From assembly GCF_000829905.1 (NCBI RefSeq), contig NZ_CDPP01000004.1, positions 520,001 through 584,000 on the forward strand: a DNA stretch of 64,000 nucleotides, read 5' to 3'. The translations under genes were made by a program, and so were the position numbers. A model generated the notes under the pieces. The model saw only the letters and a list, made by a program, of their open reading frames with translations, ran no database searches and had not been told where the DNA came from. The first letter of the stretch is position 1. Every line of letters starts with the position of its first letter. This DNA comes from Beduini massiliensis. Lineage in GTDB: Bacteria > Bacillota_I > Bacilli_A > Erysipelotrichales > Coprobacillaceae. Shown piece by piece: positions 1 to 9,496 of this stretch.

Positions 1-1733
1 CGTGCCAAGTTATCTGAGCTCTCGGAATAATGCTTTTCTGAATCAATCATTGCCCCAAGGGAGGAAGCTACCGGCGCCAATTCTTTTTCAAAACTCGGAT
101 CATAAATGACATAACTGTTCTTTCCATTGGTTTTTGCCTGATATAAGGCTTTATCCGCACAATAATACATCTCCTCAAAAGTATTTCCATCTTTAGGGCA
201 AATAGAAATTCCAATACTGCAGCTTACCTTCATTGTCTTTTTATCATGTTCAAAAAGATGATGAAACATTTCCAACAATTCCTGAGCCTTATTTTTAGCA
301 GCATCAATTGAAGGAATATCTTTCATAAAAATTGTAAACTCATCTCCGCCGATTCTGCCTACTAAATCGGATTCACTAATGATTCTTTTCATTCCGGCTG
401 CCATCTCACTTAATACAATATCCCCTGTCATATGACCATGTGTATCATTGATATGCTTAAAATTATCTGTATCAATCATGAATAGAGCACTCATTGTTTG
501 GGGTTGTTCACATAAAAATTCCTTAATCTGTGTTTCTGTAGCATCACGGTTGTAAATACCTGTTAAAGCATCCTTCTCAGCTTTACGCTGCAGTTTTTCA
601 ATCTGTCTGCGTTCATTTGTAATATCAAGACCAATACTGTAATAAGAAGGAATACCATCCCAACTGTCTTCTCCACTAATATAACATAAGGTGACTGTCC
701 ATAGACGTTCCTCTTTTGAACGTGTATACGCCCGTGCTTCAAACAAAACATTATCCCCCGTCTTTTTCATCCTGTCAATGAGTGATAATGCACGTTTTAG
801 ATCCTCTGGGTGTAAATAGGCACATTCATTATGCAGTTCTTCTTCGAACTGTTCATTGGTATATCCGATCATATCTAAAAAGATTCCATTATGCCATAAG
901 ACGGTTTTAAAATCTCTAGCATCTACCCTCGCCATTCCCGCAGGAATAGTTTTTAAAATGGCTTCTCTTTCCTGATCTTTTTTAGCGAGTTTAAACTCTG
1001 TACTATACATATCATAAGATAATTCTATTCTAGCTTTATGCCCATGCCAATCCAACATTCTATCTTTAATTATGAATGTACGATTCAAATTTGGATTATA
1101 GAATTCCCAATCATAGGATTTTTCTTTAGTTAAACGAGAATTTGTGCAGAACGGACACGGACTTGCTCTTCCCTGAATCGCTTCATAGCATTTTCTGCCA
1201 ATCAATTGGTTTTGACTAACCTGCAAAGTATCACACGAATGTTTATTCACATAAAGCAAATCATATGTATCCATATCACTGATATAAACATTTCCTCCAT
1301 ATTCTGCCATCATCCATTCAAAATTGTCAGTCCGTTCTGCATTCAGTTGTTCCAATTTATTTTTAGTTTGATAAAGATCATCTATCTGTGTATATGTCAA
1401 ATAGGCAATTTCTGTTTCATCTTTTTCCTTTAATAAGATAACTGTCAGTCTTACCCAAAAGCTTTTTCCTTCTTTATTTATAAAAGGATGGTCAGCCTGT
1501 ATTTCTTTTCCATCATAATAACCACCAAGCTTCTTTCTTAACTCCTTAAAATTCAAGCTGTTTTTCCCGAAAATTTCAGTTATAAGGTCATTTTGTTCAT
1601 CAAACCCAAACAATGAATAAAAGGCAGCATTTGCTTCCAGCAAAGGAAGTGTCTCATTTACAAGGTGTTTGCTAGTGGGAATATGAGATATTGTCATCAT
1701 CATTTCCATTTTGTTTAAGTCTATCTCTTTCAT
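1..1733 (-). CDS. PAS-PAS-PAS-GGDEF diguanylate cyclase, C-terminus outside window
   Basis: Likely makes cyclic di-GMP in response to signals sensed by its N-terminal domains. The open frame runs from the ATG at 1731-1733 (GGGAGG upstream) off the left edge, so at least 577 residues are present. Three PAS-like segments occupy roughly residues 10-115, 130-245 and 250-375. The second contains CYEAIQGRASPCPFC, a cysteine-rich PAS signature. The GGDEF domain covers about residues 385-540, with an intact GGDEF active-site loop near 330-350 on the complementary strand and the usual closing ADKALYQAKTNGKNSY. No transmembrane segment is visible, so a cytoplasmic protein is likely. The frame continues about 35 residues beyond GGDEF, so a further domain (EAL or another) may follow. 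No product-inhibition RxxD site was confirmed. Confidence 0.88.
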   Translation of the reverse strand, partial: MKEIDLNKMEMMMTISHIPTSKHLVNETLPLLEANAAFYSLFGFDEQNDLITEIFGKNSLNFKELRKKLGGYYDGKEIQADHPFINKEGKSFWVRLTVILLKEKDETEIAYLTYTQIDDLYQTKNKLEQLNAERTDNFEWMMAEYGGNVYISDMDTYDLLYVNKHSCDTLQVSQNQLIGRKCYEAIQGRASPCPFCTNSRLTKEKSYDWEFYNPNLNRTFIIKDRMLDWHGHKARIELSYDMYSTEFKLAKKDQEREAILKTIPAGMARVDARDFKTVLWHNGIFLDMIGYTNEQFEEELHNECAYLHPEDLKRALSLIDRMKKTGDNVLFEARAYTRSKEERLWTVTLCYISGEDSWDGIPSYYSIGLDITNERRQIEKLQRKAEKDALTGIYNRDATETQIKEFLCEQPQTMSALFMIDTDNFKHINDTHGHMTGDIVLSEMAAGMKRIISESDLVGRIGGDEFTIFMKDIPSIDAAKNKAQELLEMFHHLFEHDKKTMKVSCSIGISICPKDGNTFEEMYYCADKALYQAKTNGKNSYVIYDPSFEKELAPVASSLGAMIDSEKHYSESSDNLA

Positions 1734-1789
1734 TACTGCATCCTCCCAAACTGCACTATTTTTAAACCCATCCAATAAAGTTTTTTCGT

Positions 1790-1818
1790 ATTATATATAA
1801 GAATATGAAGATTTTCAT
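1790..1818 (-). promoter_or_regulatory. Candidate promoter of the GGDEF gene
   Basis: TATAAT (1790-1795) lies 17 bases downstream of an ATGAAA -35-like hexamer (1813-1818), about 57 bp before the start codon. The -35 is weak. The surrounding 1740-2060 interval has no gene; it holds this promoter and the stem-loop at 1973-2031. Confidence 0.4.
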
Positions 1819-1972
1819 CTTTAATAATGTTTTTTCATCTAGTCTGTATATATTATACTTCTAATTATGAAATTTAGCTATCTTTAACAGTCTATCCAAT
1901 CTGAAATTCATGTTTTATAGACAAATATCTTTTACCTTAGCTTTATAGGATACAGTGTTTTTCACATAATAA

Positions 1973-2031
1973 AATCCTACTCTTATGGATAAAGGAATCT
2001 AACGACCACATTTGTCCATTTTAGTAGGATT
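1973..2031 (-). terminator. Long stem-loop downstream of proS, probable terminator
   Basis: AATCCTACT and ATGGA on the left arm pair with TCCAT and AGTAGGATT on the right arm. This gives 14 of 17 pairs around a 25-base loop, interrupted by a 3-base internal mismatch. Read on the minus strand the stem is followed by TTTTATT, so it probably ends the proS transcript. The loop is large for a simple intrinsic terminator. Confidence 0.45.
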
Positions 2032-2062
2032 ATATTATTTCACTTTATTATTGGAATAGATT

Positions 2063-3499
2063 CTAGTAAGCTTTAGCAAAGTAAACGATTTTCTTTGCTT
2101 CCTTGCCACAGTAGATACATTTATCGGAATGGGCTTCCCCTTCAACAATACAACGTGTAGAAGCTCCTGTTTCATCCTTGATTTTCTTTTCACATTCCTC
2201 ATCACCACACCACATCGCTTTGATGTATCCGCCTTTAGTTTCTAAGACTTCTTTGAACTCTGAATAAGTAGAAACGGTATGAGTATGAGTGTCACGATGT
2301 TTTAAAGCACGATCATACATTTCATCATGGATCTGATCCATTAAAGCGTGAATGATTTGGGCTAAATCTTCTGATAATGATTGTGTCTGTTTTGTCCCAT
2401 CATTACGTTTTGCTATGACACATTGATTGGCTTCAATATCTTTAGGTCCTAATTCAATACGCAGAGGAATTCCGCGCATTTCTGCCTCTGAAAATTTCCA
2501 TCCCGGTGATTTATCGCTGTCATCTACCTTGACACGTATCCCGGCTGCTTTTAATTGCGCAGCTATTTCATCTGCTTTCTCCAGTACTCCCGGTTTTTGT
2601 TGTTGGATAGGAACGATAACAACCTGTGTAGGAGCAATACGCGGCGGTAATACTAACCCATTATTATCCCCATGCACCATGATAATAGCACCTAACAAAC
2701 GTGTTGATACGCCCCAAGATGTTTGATAAATATATTTTTGTTTGCCATCTTTATCTAAAAACTTAATGTTAAAGGCTTTTGCAAATCCTTGTCCAAAATA
2801 GTGCGACGTTCCTGACTGTAATGCTTTTCCATCATGCATCAATGCTTCAATCGTATAGGTTTCCTCTGCTCCGGCAAACTTTTCTTTTTCGGTTTTACGC
2901 CCGGTCACCATTGGAATTGCCAAAAGATCTCGTGCTAATTCATCATAAATATTTAAAATAGCCAACGTTTCGTCACGTGCTTCTTCTCTACTGGCATGAA
3001 TGGTATGTCCTTCCTGCCATAAGAATTCAGATCCACGCAAAAATGGACGTGTTGTTTTTTCCCATCTGACAACTGAGCACCATTGATTATATTTTTTTGG
3101 TAAATCACGATAGGAATTTACTATTTTCGCATAATGTTCGCAGAATAATGTCTCAGAAGTGGGACGTACAATAAGTGGTTCTTCTAATTCATCCAAACCA
3201 CCTTTTGTTACTACTGCACATTCCGGGGCAAAACCTTCTACATGATCTGCTTCTTTTTGCAACAGTGATTGTGGGATCAACATTGGCATATAAACATTTT
3301 CATGTCCGGTTTGTTTAAAACGCTGATCTAAATAGCTTTGAATTCTTTCCCATAATGCATAGCCGTAAGGACGATAGATGATAAAACCTTTGATACTTGA
3401 ATAGTCCATTAACTCAGCTTTGCGGCAGACATCAGTATACCATTGTGCAAAATCAACTTCCATTGCGGTTATTGCATCGTTTTTCTTATTGTTTGCCAT
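2063..3499 (-). CDS. proS: Prolyl-tRNA synthetase, archaeal/eukaryotic type
   Basis: Class II synthetase that charges tRNA-Pro with proline in the cytoplasm. At 478 residues it is the short form without the bacterial INS editing domain. Catalytic landmarks are visible: [14 protein letters not shown] (motif around residue 110), [19 protein letters not shown] (motif 2) and a C-terminal anticodon-binding region. The last 50 residues hold cysteines (CGDEEC, CIVEG, CIYCGK) consistent with the zinc-binding C-terminal domain of archaeal-type ProRS, and the protein ends in the usual Tyr. AAAGGAGAG precedes the ATG. It is monocistronic, divergent from an XRE gene. Lack of INS implies Ala-tRNA-Pro must be cleared elsewhere. 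Confidence 0.95.
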   Translation of the reverse strand: MANNKKNDAITAMEVDFAQWYTDVCRKAELMDYSSIKGFIIYRPYGYALWERIQSYLDQRFKQTGHENVYMPMLIPQSLLQKEADHVEGFAPECAVVTKGGLDELEEPLIVRPTSETLFCEHYAKIVNSYRDLPKKYNQWCSVVRWEKTTRPFLRGSEFLWQEGHTIHASREEARDETLAILNIYDELARDLLAIPMVTGRKTEKEKFAGAEETYTIEALMHDGKALQSGTSHYFGQGFAKAFNIKFLDKDGKQKYIYQTSWGVSTRLLGAIIMVHGDNNGLVLPPRIAPTQVVIVPIQQQKPGVLEKADEIAAQLKAAGIRVKVDDSDKSPGWKFSEAEMRGIPLRIELGPKDIEANQCVIAKRNDGTKQTQSLSEDLAQIIHALMDQIHDEMYDRALKHRDTHTHTVSTYSEFKEVLETKGGYIKAMWCGDEECEKKIKDETGASTRCIVEGEAHSDKCIYCGKEAKKIVYFAKAY

Positions 3500-3631
3500 A
3501 CTTTCTCTCCTTTAATCATACATGTTATATCTTACCAAAAAACGCATTGAGATACAATATCCTTTATTTGATGTTAAAAAAAGGGGCATATTTGACCATT
3601 ATAATGGGTAGAGTTTTCTCTTCCCTAACGA

Positions 3632-3637
3632 TATAAT
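3632..3637 (+). promoter_or_regulatory. Candidate -10 of the XRE gene
   Basis: A perfect TATAAT stands 30 bases before the start codon. The hexamer 17 bases upstream (TAGAGT) is poor, so this may be activator- or autoregulation-dependent. A second TATAAT at 3600-3605 overlaps a TTGACC at 3592-3597. Confidence 0.4.
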
Positions 3638-3667
3638 GAAGCTGTAAAAGATAAGGAGGACATGGTT

Positions 3668-4132
3668 ATGAATTTAGGAAACAGTTTATTTCATGCAAGA
3701 AAGAAATGCGGACTTTCACAAGAAGTTGTGGCAGAAAAGTTAGGGGTGAGCAGACAAACCGTTTCAAAATGGGAAACGAATGAAACGACTCCCGATATTC
3801 GCCAATCGAAAAAAATGGCTGTTCTTTACAATATATCTTTAGATGAGCTGATCGATTTTGACATTGATATCAAAGAAATTCAAGAGATTATTGAAAAGAC
3901 CAGTGAAGCAACAGAAGAAAAAGTTGACTGGACAAGTGCATGGGGGAAAAAATATCCTATTTTGCTCTCTTATCAAAGCAAAGTAAATATTCCCTACTAT
4001 GCTCATGGTTTAAGTCAAATGTTGGATGAAATGCAGCGTGAGTATCAGTTTAATGACCTGGATGCTATGCTGGTTCTTAAAGATATTTTGGGTCAGGTTT
4101 GGAAAAATCGTAAACATAAAGTAAAGCGATAA
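3668..4132 (+). CDS. XRE/Cro-type helix-turn-helix transcriptional regulator
   Basis: Probable DNA-binding regulator. Residues 1-60 form a classic HTH: GLSQEVVAEKLGVSRQTVSK followed by WETNETTPDI. The rest (about 95 residues) is an acidic then aromatic C-terminal region of unknown role. The ATG at 3668 is preferred over the one at 3662 because AAGGAGG (3653-3659) is 8 bases upstream of 3668 but only 2 bases from 3662. The gene stands alone, with a terminator after it. Target and ligand cannot be told from sequence. Confidence 0.85.
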   Translation: MNLGNSLFHARKKCGLSQEVVAEKLGVSRQTVSKWETNETTPDIRQSKKMAVLYNISLDELIDFDIDIKEIQEIIEKTSEATEEKVDWTSAWGKKYPILLSYQSKVNIPYYAHGLSQMLDEMQREYQFNDLDAMLVLKDILGQVWKNRKHKVKR

Positions 4133-4170
4133 CCTCTTGTCTGTCTAATCTATTTTGTTAACCCACTAAG

Positions 4171-4199
4171 CAGTGCATCTATAGGATTCACTGTTTTTT
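4171..4199 (+). terminator. Intrinsic terminator of the XRE gene
   Basis: Hairpin CAGTG-c-ATC / GAT-t-CACTG with a 5-base loop, followed directly by TTTTTT. Confidence 0.7.
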
Positions 4200-4200
4200 G

Positions 4201-4227
4201 TATAAAAAACGACACCTGTAAGGTGTC
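4201..4227 (-). terminator. Intrinsic terminator of the minus-strand lipoprotein gene
   Basis: GACACCT / AGGTGTC hairpin (4211-4227) with a 3-base loop; on the minus strand it is followed by GTTTTTTATA. It lies about 90 bp past the stop codon. Confidence 0.75.
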
Positions 4228-4313
4228 CAATATGATATATATCTTTCAAAATGTATTCAGTCATGACATACTTTTAGACGAAACAAATAATAATTTAGAA
4301 ATGCATCATCTTA

Positions 4314-4817
4314 TTACTCTTTAATTCCAAAATCAGAAATGCTGACTTCTTCACCATTGTCAAATGGCATTAGCCAAAAGGTCAACGTTATATCTTCATC
4401 ATTAAGGGTAGTCTCTATAATATCAAACTTGATGCTCTCCCCTTTAAAATATACTTCTGATAATTTCTGATAAATTATACCTACAAAAAAGCTTTTATCA
4501 TATCTGTAGTCTTCACCGTTATGGATATAATATGTTGCCTTTTCTTCAATAAATAATGGCTGTCCACTATACATACCATTTTCAATAAATCCTTCTGCAT
4601 TCCCTTGTATTCCCTCATAATAGTAAAGTTCTTCCTGATTGATTTTTCCTTTAAATATTATTCCCTCGATATAAGGTTTATTCTCATAATGGAATACTTC
4701 TTCCACATTTGTGATATGTTGTTCTTTAATATAGTTATCTTTATATTCATGAAATTCAGATTGACTGCATCCCATAAGCAAAGTTAACATTATAAATAAA
4801 ACGAGAACCTTTTTCAT
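4314..4817 (-). CDS. Small predicted lipoprotein, function unknown
   Basis: The mature protein should be anchored to the outer face of the membrane. It begins MKKVLVLFIMLTLLMGCSQ, a signal peptide with lipobox LLMGC and lipidated Cys17. The remaining ~150 residues are hydrophilic, with repeated aromatic and acidic positions and no recognised family. The ATG at 4817 is chosen over an upstream TTG because GAGAGGTG is 8 bases before it. It is monocistronic, with a terminator downstream. Confidence 0.7.
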   Translation of the reverse strand: MKKVLVLFIMLTLLMGCSQSEFHEYKDNYIKEQHITNVEEVFHYENKPYIEGIIFKGKINQEELYYYEGIQGNAEGFIENGMYSGQPLFIEEKATYYIHNGEDYRYDKSFFVGIIYQKLSEVYFKGESIKFDIIETTLNDEDITLTFWLMPFDNGEEVSISDFGIKE

Positions 4818-4940
4818 CTCAAACACACCTCTCAATCATAAGAAATCTATTTTATCCATATAATTATATTATTTTATTTATTGCCTAACTGTCTTTTTGG
4901 AAAACTTAATAAAGTCAACAAGATAAAACAAGACTCTCTA

Positions 4941-5208
4941 TCACATCAACTCGAAGGGAAAAAAGGCAACTAATAGTCTCCACACCACTTTATCATTATT
5001 CATTAGTTTCATCATAACTTCTCCATTTTCATATATTCTCTTATAGTCACAATCCTTTGATAACCATAGTTTGTTATTTCCCTCAATTTTGCCATTATGA
5101 TAAATGAATGTAATAAACTTATAAAAGGATAATGTCTTTATTTGAAATGGGTTGAAGAATCTTATAAAAAGATAACCACTCAATTGAAAGCAAATCATAA
5201 TTTTTCAA
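4941..5208 (-). pseudogene. Possible frameshifted remnant of a small protein
   Basis: A frame opening with TTG at 5206-5208 reads LKNYDLLSIEWLSFYKIL and stops near 5119. An overlapping frame carries on with KFITFIYHNGK and a further ~45 hydrophilic residues to the stop at 4941. Together they look like one short protein broken by a frameshift. There is no convincing ribosome binding site and no family match I can name. It directly follows the DUF1653 gene. It could equally be noise. Confidence 0.25.
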
Positions 5209-5212
5209 TGAC

Positions 5213-5461
5213 TTATTTTTCCTTAACACTTTTAATAGTTTGTAATTCGAATCTATATTTTTGTTTGATATTCGGATATTTCCCATGGTCTACTTCCGAG
5301 ATAAACATCGCATAAGGTCGTATATATAAGCCTGTATCCCCATATAACGCTCTATATACCACGTATTTTTCATTGGTTTCACTATGAATGGCTATATCCT
5401 CAACTAAATATAAATCGCCTTTGAAATGTCTGTAAATAGATTTAACTTTAACTTCGTTCAT
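5213..5461 (-). CDS. DUF1653 family protein
   Basis: Small cytoplasmic protein of unknown function, 82 residues. The family pattern is clear: [20 protein letters not shown], then [20 protein letters not shown] and a KYP near the end. The start at 5461 follows an ideal AGGAGG; a longer frame upstream lacks a binding site. Confidence 0.8.
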   Translation of the reverse strand: MNEVKVKSIYRHFKGDLYLVEDIAIHSETNEKYVVYRALYGDTGLYIRPYAMFISEVDHGKYPNIKQKYRFELQTIKSVKEK

Positions 5462-5543
5462 TGCTTTTCCTCCTATAATCTCGCTGTGTGATATATGATA
5501 CACTCTTGTGTTTAGATGAATAGATGGTAAACTATAAAATAAA

Positions 5544-5564
5544 ACATGAGGGCTTTCCCCATGT
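5544..5564 (-). terminator. Terminator of the XpaC-TelA-LemA-TPM operon
   Basis: ACATG-a-GGG / CCC-CATGT hairpin just beyond the last stop codon; on the minus strand it is followed by TTTATTTT. Confidence 0.65.
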
Positions 5565-5568
5565 CTGA

Positions 5569-6546
5569 TTAATGCCTTCCTACTCCGCCGCCACTTGAAC
5601 GACCACCACCACTCCCTCTTGATCGGCTCACTGGAGAAGATGGGGAACTTGGTTTAGACGCCGGTTTGGATACCGGTCCGGAAACTCTTGAACTGGTATG
5701 TGTACGTGTAGTAGGTCTTGGTGAACGAACCACTGTTTTTGGTGTCGAACGTGATTCTTCTTCATAAAAAGTATAAAAAGGTGTATAAGATGATGTTGTC
5801 TGTGGGGGACTCGGAGTCCTTTTGGGTTCACTCTTTTTTACTTTTGGTGCTTTTTCTTTCTTTTTAGGTTCCGTTGAGACCAATTTTGGTGCGGGAAGGA
5901 TTTCGACTCCTTCTAATTCTTTCATTGTTTTTTTATTCTTTAAAATGCGATATGCTAACAAAATGACGATACTGCCCCATATTGCACTCAACGCTATTTT
6001 TACCGGATAAGTCAACTCATTTGTTTTGTTAGAAATAGACTGGTAATAATATTGCAGATGGGAGCAAATACTTTTATGCACATCATTTATTCGTGTATTA
6101 TAATCATTGCCATAATCCACCATATCATTAAACTGATAATTATATACGACGTTAGAAAGAAAAGAATCTGAAACAATGGATTTAATACCGTCTCCTTGCA
6201 TAATCCAATAGTCTTTTTGCTCCGTTACAATAAGAATCAACACGCCATTATTCTTATCAGGATCACCAAGTCCCCAACCGTTGAATAACTGAATCGCATA
6301 ATCTTGGGTTGATAGCCCTTCGGTTGTTTTAACTGTCACAACAACGACCTGTGCTCCATATTGTCTTTCTATACTGGCTCCTCTTGAATTTATCGTCGAA
6401 ATCGTGGAAGTTGACAAGATACCTGCACTATCATTGCAATATTGACCGTTGTCTTCTACAATCGCTTGAATTGGATTTATCATAACGATAAAAATGAAGA
6501 TACTGATTAGGATAGTCACATACTTTTTCATTTTCTTATCCATCAT
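5569..6546 (-). CDS. TPM-domain membrane protein (YgcG-like)
   Basis: Predicted membrane protein with an extracytoplasmic TPM domain. Residues 1-30 are a signal sequence. The TPM domain covers about residues 35-165 ([22 protein letters not shown], then [16 protein letters not shown]). One membrane helix lies near 183-202. The C-terminal 120 residues are low complexity, rich in Lys, Pro, Ser and Thr, ending in the Gly/Ser-rich tail typical of the family ([13 protein letters not shown]). Its ATG overlaps the stop of the LemA-like gene by four bases, so the two are translationally coupled. LemA and TPM proteins are often paired; a role in envelope quality control is an inference. Confidence 0.85.
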   Translation of the reverse strand: MMDKKMKKYVTILISIFIFIVMINPIQAIVEDNGQYCNDSAGILSTSTISTINSRGASIERQYGAQVVVVTVKTTEGLSTQDYAIQLFNGWGLGDPDKNNGVLILIVTEQKDYWIMQGDGIKSIVSDSFLSNVVYNYQFNDMVDYGNDYNTRINDVHKSICSHLQYYYQSISNKTNELTYPVKIALSAIWGSIVILLAYRILKNKKTMKELEGVEILPAPKLVSTEPKKKEKAPKVKKSEPKRTPSPPQTTSSYTPFYTFYEEESRSTPKTVVRSPRPTTRTHTSSRVSGPVSKPASKPSSPSSPVSRSRGSGGGRSSGGGVGRH

Positions 6547-7070
6547 GCAAATAATTCTGCATTCCCTTTCCCAACAAATTCTTTAATAAAGGAAACCGGA
6601 AAATGAGTCAATTCTTCATTCCACTTCTTTACTGCCTGATTATAATTCTCTTTTGATCGAGAAATCAGATCATAAGCAGAATAGAAATTTTGATAGATTT
6701 GATTAAGTAAACGCTCATTTTCTGTTGTCAGCATTTGTCCTACCATACTTATCTTTAGTGCATCAAACGAAGATTGCAGCTTAACAAAGGATAAGTATTT
6801 CTCGTGCTTAGAGGTGGCTTCATTAAAGAAATTCAAATCTGCTTCCAATGAATCGATTAAGTCTTTATCTTTACTCTCATTTTTAGCTAAAACAATAAGG
6901 CTTGCCGCATACTGCGACTGGCGTTCCAATTCAGGCTGAAGCTGCTGCACATAGATGGATTCCACCTGATTGCTTTTTTGAATAACTGCTTTGCTGCCTC
7001 CTAAAAAGACAGCCGCCGCGATCATTAATCCCATGATCATGGCGGCTGTTTTATTATCTTTAAAGTTCAT
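6543..7070 (-). CDS. LemA-like membrane protein
   Basis: Membrane-anchored coiled-coil protein of 175 residues. One helix at residues 9-25 is followed by a long helical extracytoplasmic region. The family-like end is visible: YNQAVKKWNEELTHFPVSFI. It is shorter and more divergent than standard LemA (about 185-200 aa), and the NLV/YN motifs near the N-terminus are weak. It lies between telA and the TPM gene in one operon. Function unknown. Confidence 0.7.
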   Translation of the reverse strand: MNFKDNKTAAMIMGLMIAAAVFLGGSKAVIQKSNQVESIYVQQLQPELERQSQYAASLIVLAKNESKDKDLIDSLEADLNFFNEATSKHEKYLSFVKLQSSFDALKISMVGQMLTTENERLLNQIYQNFYSAYDLISRSKENYNQAVKKWNEELTHFPVSFIKEFVGKGNAELFA

Positions 7071-7087
7071 TCGTATTCACCTGCTTA

Positions 7088-8236
7088 CTATGCACGAATA
7101 TCTAATAATTTTTGTTTTAATTCTCCCTCAATACGCTGTAATTCTTTTTCAGCTTCGATACGTTTCTGTTTACCTTCATCTTGAATTTTAACCACTTCAT
7201 CCAATGTTTCAATCAAAGATTGATTAGTATGCTTCAATGTTTCTAAATCAATAATTCCACGTTCAGATTCTTTCGCTGTTTCAATCGTTCCCATTTTCAA
7301 TGTATCTGCATTTTTCTTCAATAAGTCATTCGTCATTTCAGTAACACTTCTTTGTGCTTCCATTGCTTCACGTGAGTGCTGAATACCTAAAGCTAATACC
7401 ATTTGTGATTTCCATAATGGGATAGTATTGACAATGACAGACTGAATCTTTTCTGCCATCAACGTATCATTATTTTGAACTAAACGAATCTGCGGTGCCA
7501 TTTGAATGGCTACAATTCGTGTCAGTTCCAAGTCATGAATCTTCTTTTCAAAACGGTTGATCAAGCTGGCATAGTCATTTGCAGCCTGTGAATCTTCCGG
7601 AGTTTGGGTCTGCTGTGCTTTTTCTACTAATTTAGGCAATTCTTCTGCTTTTGCTTTTTCCAGTTTTTTCTTACCCGCTAAAATATAAAGTGTCAATTCT
7701 TTATAGTTTGTCATATTTAATTCATACATTTGATCTAACATAGCGATATCTTTTAATAAAGTTACCTGATGGTTCTCTAAATTACGAGTAATCTTATCCA
7801 CATTTGATCCAACTTTTGAATATCTTGCCTTGATTTCTTCTGTCTTGCTTCTTGCTTTTTTGAACATTCCGAAGAACCCTTTGTTTTCTTCCGTTCCCAT
7901 ATCCATTTCTTTTAATTCTCCGACTAAAGATGACACCATATCCCCTATTTCTCCGAGGTCTTTGGTGCGGACTTTATCTAAAGTAGATTCTGAAAATCCA
8001 GAAATCTTATTTTGAGCTGCAGCTCCATACTGTAAAACTAATTGAGAATTAGTAATATCAATTTTTTCCGAAAAATCTTCCACCAATTGTTTTTCTTCCG
8101 GTGTTAATTTTGATTCTTCCAAATCAGATTCCGGCAATGCTTCTTCGACTGGTTTGATCTTTGGTTCTTCCACAGCCGCACTTTCTCCTAGTGGATCTAA
8201 TGTCAAAGTTGGCATTTTCACTTCTTTTTCTTCCAT
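7088..8236 (-). CDS. telA: TelA/KlaA family toxic anion resistance protein
   Basis: Soluble helical protein of 382 residues, family PF05816. Members confer or accompany tellurite resistance and cell-envelope stress tolerance; the biochemical mechanism is unknown. The family core is recognisable in residues 120-380, including DIAMLDQMYELNMTNYKELT, QMAPQIRLVQNNDTLMAEKI and IPLWKSQMVLALGIQHSREA. The first 60 residues are acidic and low complexity. No membrane helix is seen. The ATG directly abuts the stop of the xpaC-like gene (TAAATG) with GAGGAGAGA upstream, so the two are cotranslated. XpaC-TelA pairing is common in Firmicutes. Confidence 0.9.
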   Translation of the reverse strand: MEEKEVKMPTLTLDPLGESAAVEEPKIKPVEEALPESDLEESKLTPEEKQLVEDFSEKIDITNSQLVLQYGAAAQNKISGFSESTLDKVRTKDLGEIGDMVSSLVGELKEMDMGTEENKGFFGMFKKARSKTEEIKARYSKVGSNVDKITRNLENHQVTLLKDIAMLDQMYELNMTNYKELTLYILAGKKKLEKAKAEELPKLVEKAQQTQTPEDSQAANDYASLINRFEKKIHDLELTRIVAIQMAPQIRLVQNNDTLMAEKIQSVIVNTIPLWKSQMVLALGIQHSREAMEAQRSVTEMTNDLLKKNADTLKMGTIETAKESERGIIDLETLKHTNQSLIETLDEVVKIQDEGKQKRIEAEKELQRIEGELKQKLLDIRA

Positions 8237-8902
8237 TTAATCTCTCTCCTCTTTCATTTCATCTAACAATAAACCATCTTGATGCAGCATTGTTTTTAAC
8301 ACTTCAATTTCTGCATTGGCATCAATCATCTGATTTTGATATAACGCTTCATACTTACGATGAATCGCTTGTTTCATCATTTCGACTGCCCCTTCAATTT
8401 CCCTAGCAGTATCTTTTACCTTTCCTTTTTGCTCTCCCAACGTTTCATAGCGAGCATAGGTTTGAAGCAGCTCGATTAAAGATGGAATATAATAAGCCAA
8501 TAGTTTTCTTATACTTGTTGTATCCTTTGGATGTTCACGCAAGTATTTGAATATTTGCTGAATCGTACTGACAATTTCATCAAGATCCCGACTCATCTTT
8601 TCATCAGCAATTACTTGGTTCAAATCATTCATAATCTTTATTTGTATCGCTGCTTCTTTTTCCATTTTCTCTAAAGTCAACGTATTTTCAACATCAACGA
8701 TCTCCTTGTCCTTTTCAATCGTTACATCGTGAAAAACAAAGCTTTTTAAACCTAAATAGACGGCAATCCCAAGTCCCGCTAAAATAAAATAATCGGATAG
8801 GCGGTACAGATCAAATACAAAGGCATATATTAAGCAAAAAACACCTACTCCATAAAACGGATACGGCGAACAAATTTTATTTTTAATTGTCATTTGCCCC
8901 AT
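8237..8902 (-). CDS. XpaC family protein (5-bromo-4-chloroindolyl phosphate hydrolysis family), paralog 1
   Basis: Two membrane helices near the N-terminus (about residues 13-55) are followed by a cytoplasmic helical domain. Signature stretches are TIQQIFKYLREHPKDTTSIRK, LLAYYIPSLIELLQTYARYE and a closing IEVLKTMLHQDGL. The family name comes from a phenotype; no enzyme activity is established. The ATG at 8902 has AAAGGA about 10 bases upstream; an in-frame GTG at 8911 is too close to it. First gene of the operon with telA, the LemA-like gene and the TPM gene. Confidence 0.85.
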   Translation of the reverse strand: MGQMTIKNKICSPYPFYGVGVFCLIYAFVFDLYRLSDYFILAGLGIAVYLGLKSFVFHDVTIEKDKEIVDVENTLTLEKMEKEAAIQIKIMNDLNQVIADEKMSRDLDEIVSTIQQIFKYLREHPKDTTSIRKLLAYYIPSLIELLQTYARYETLGEQKGKVKDTAREIEGAVEMMKQAIHRKYEALYQNQMIDANAEIEVLKTMLHQDGLLLDEMKEERD

Positions 8903-8925
8903 TTTTTGCACATCCTTTAATTAAC

Positions 8926-8953
8926 ATTATACATGGTTTTCGTTTATTTTCAA
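8926..8953 (-). promoter_or_regulatory. Promoter of the xpaC-telA-lemA-TPM operon
   Basis: TTGAAA (8948-8953), 16-base spacer and TATAAT (8926-8931). The -35 ends exactly where the upstream GNAT gene stops. Confidence 0.65.
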
Positions 8954-9451
8954 TTAGGACTTTTTGATCCTTCCCATCATATATTCATCTACGTATTTCC
9001 CATTTCGAATGGATGCTTTATGTTGTGTTCCTTCGATTTCAAAACCATATTTTTTATATAGATTGATTGCTTTTTCATTATCGACAAAAACATTTAATTC
9101 AACTCTTACTAACATTAGCCAATTATCCGCAATATCCAATGCCGCTTCCATTAAGCTGCTGCCGATATGTTGATTCTGATAACGATGATCCACCATAATA
9201 CCAATCGTTCCGCAATGACGGCGGCGCGGGTTGCTTTCGACAGTTAAACCGATATCGCCAATAATCTCTCCCTCATCGGTGACCGCCACAAAACGATGGT
9301 CATTTCCCCCTAAATTTTCAATGCCCAAACGATTTTTTTCCAATCGTTCTGACGGTATGCCTAAGATATTTTCAAATACTCCCGGCATTCTGCGCAAACG
9401 ATTTATTCCTACTTCATCTCCCGATTGAATTGGTCGTATTGTGTATTTCAT
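8954..9451 (-). CDS. GNAT family N-acetyltransferase
   Basis: Acetyl-CoA dependent transferase of 165 residues with unknown acceptor. The GNAT fold is seen as IGDIGLTVESNPRRRHCGTI, then GIMVDHRYQNQHIGSSLMEAAL (the Q/RxxGxG/A acetyl-CoA loop appears as QNQHIGS) and the closing NLYKKYGFEIEGTQ. It resembles RimL/SpeG-like proteins acting on small amines or protein N-termini. It sits between two groups of xpaC paralogs and probably has no functional tie to them. Confidence 0.85.
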   Translation of the reverse strand: MKYTIRPIQSGDEVGINRLRRMPGVFENILGIPSERLEKNRLGIENLGGNDHRFVAVTDEGEIIGDIGLTVESNPRRRHCGTIGIMVDHRYQNQHIGSSLMEAALDIADNWLMLVRVELNVFVDNEKAINLYKKYGFEIEGTQHKASIRNGKYVDEYMMGRIKKS

Positions 9452-9496
9452 TTTCTTTCCCCCTATATTTCATTATCTTTTCGATAACCTTGATCA

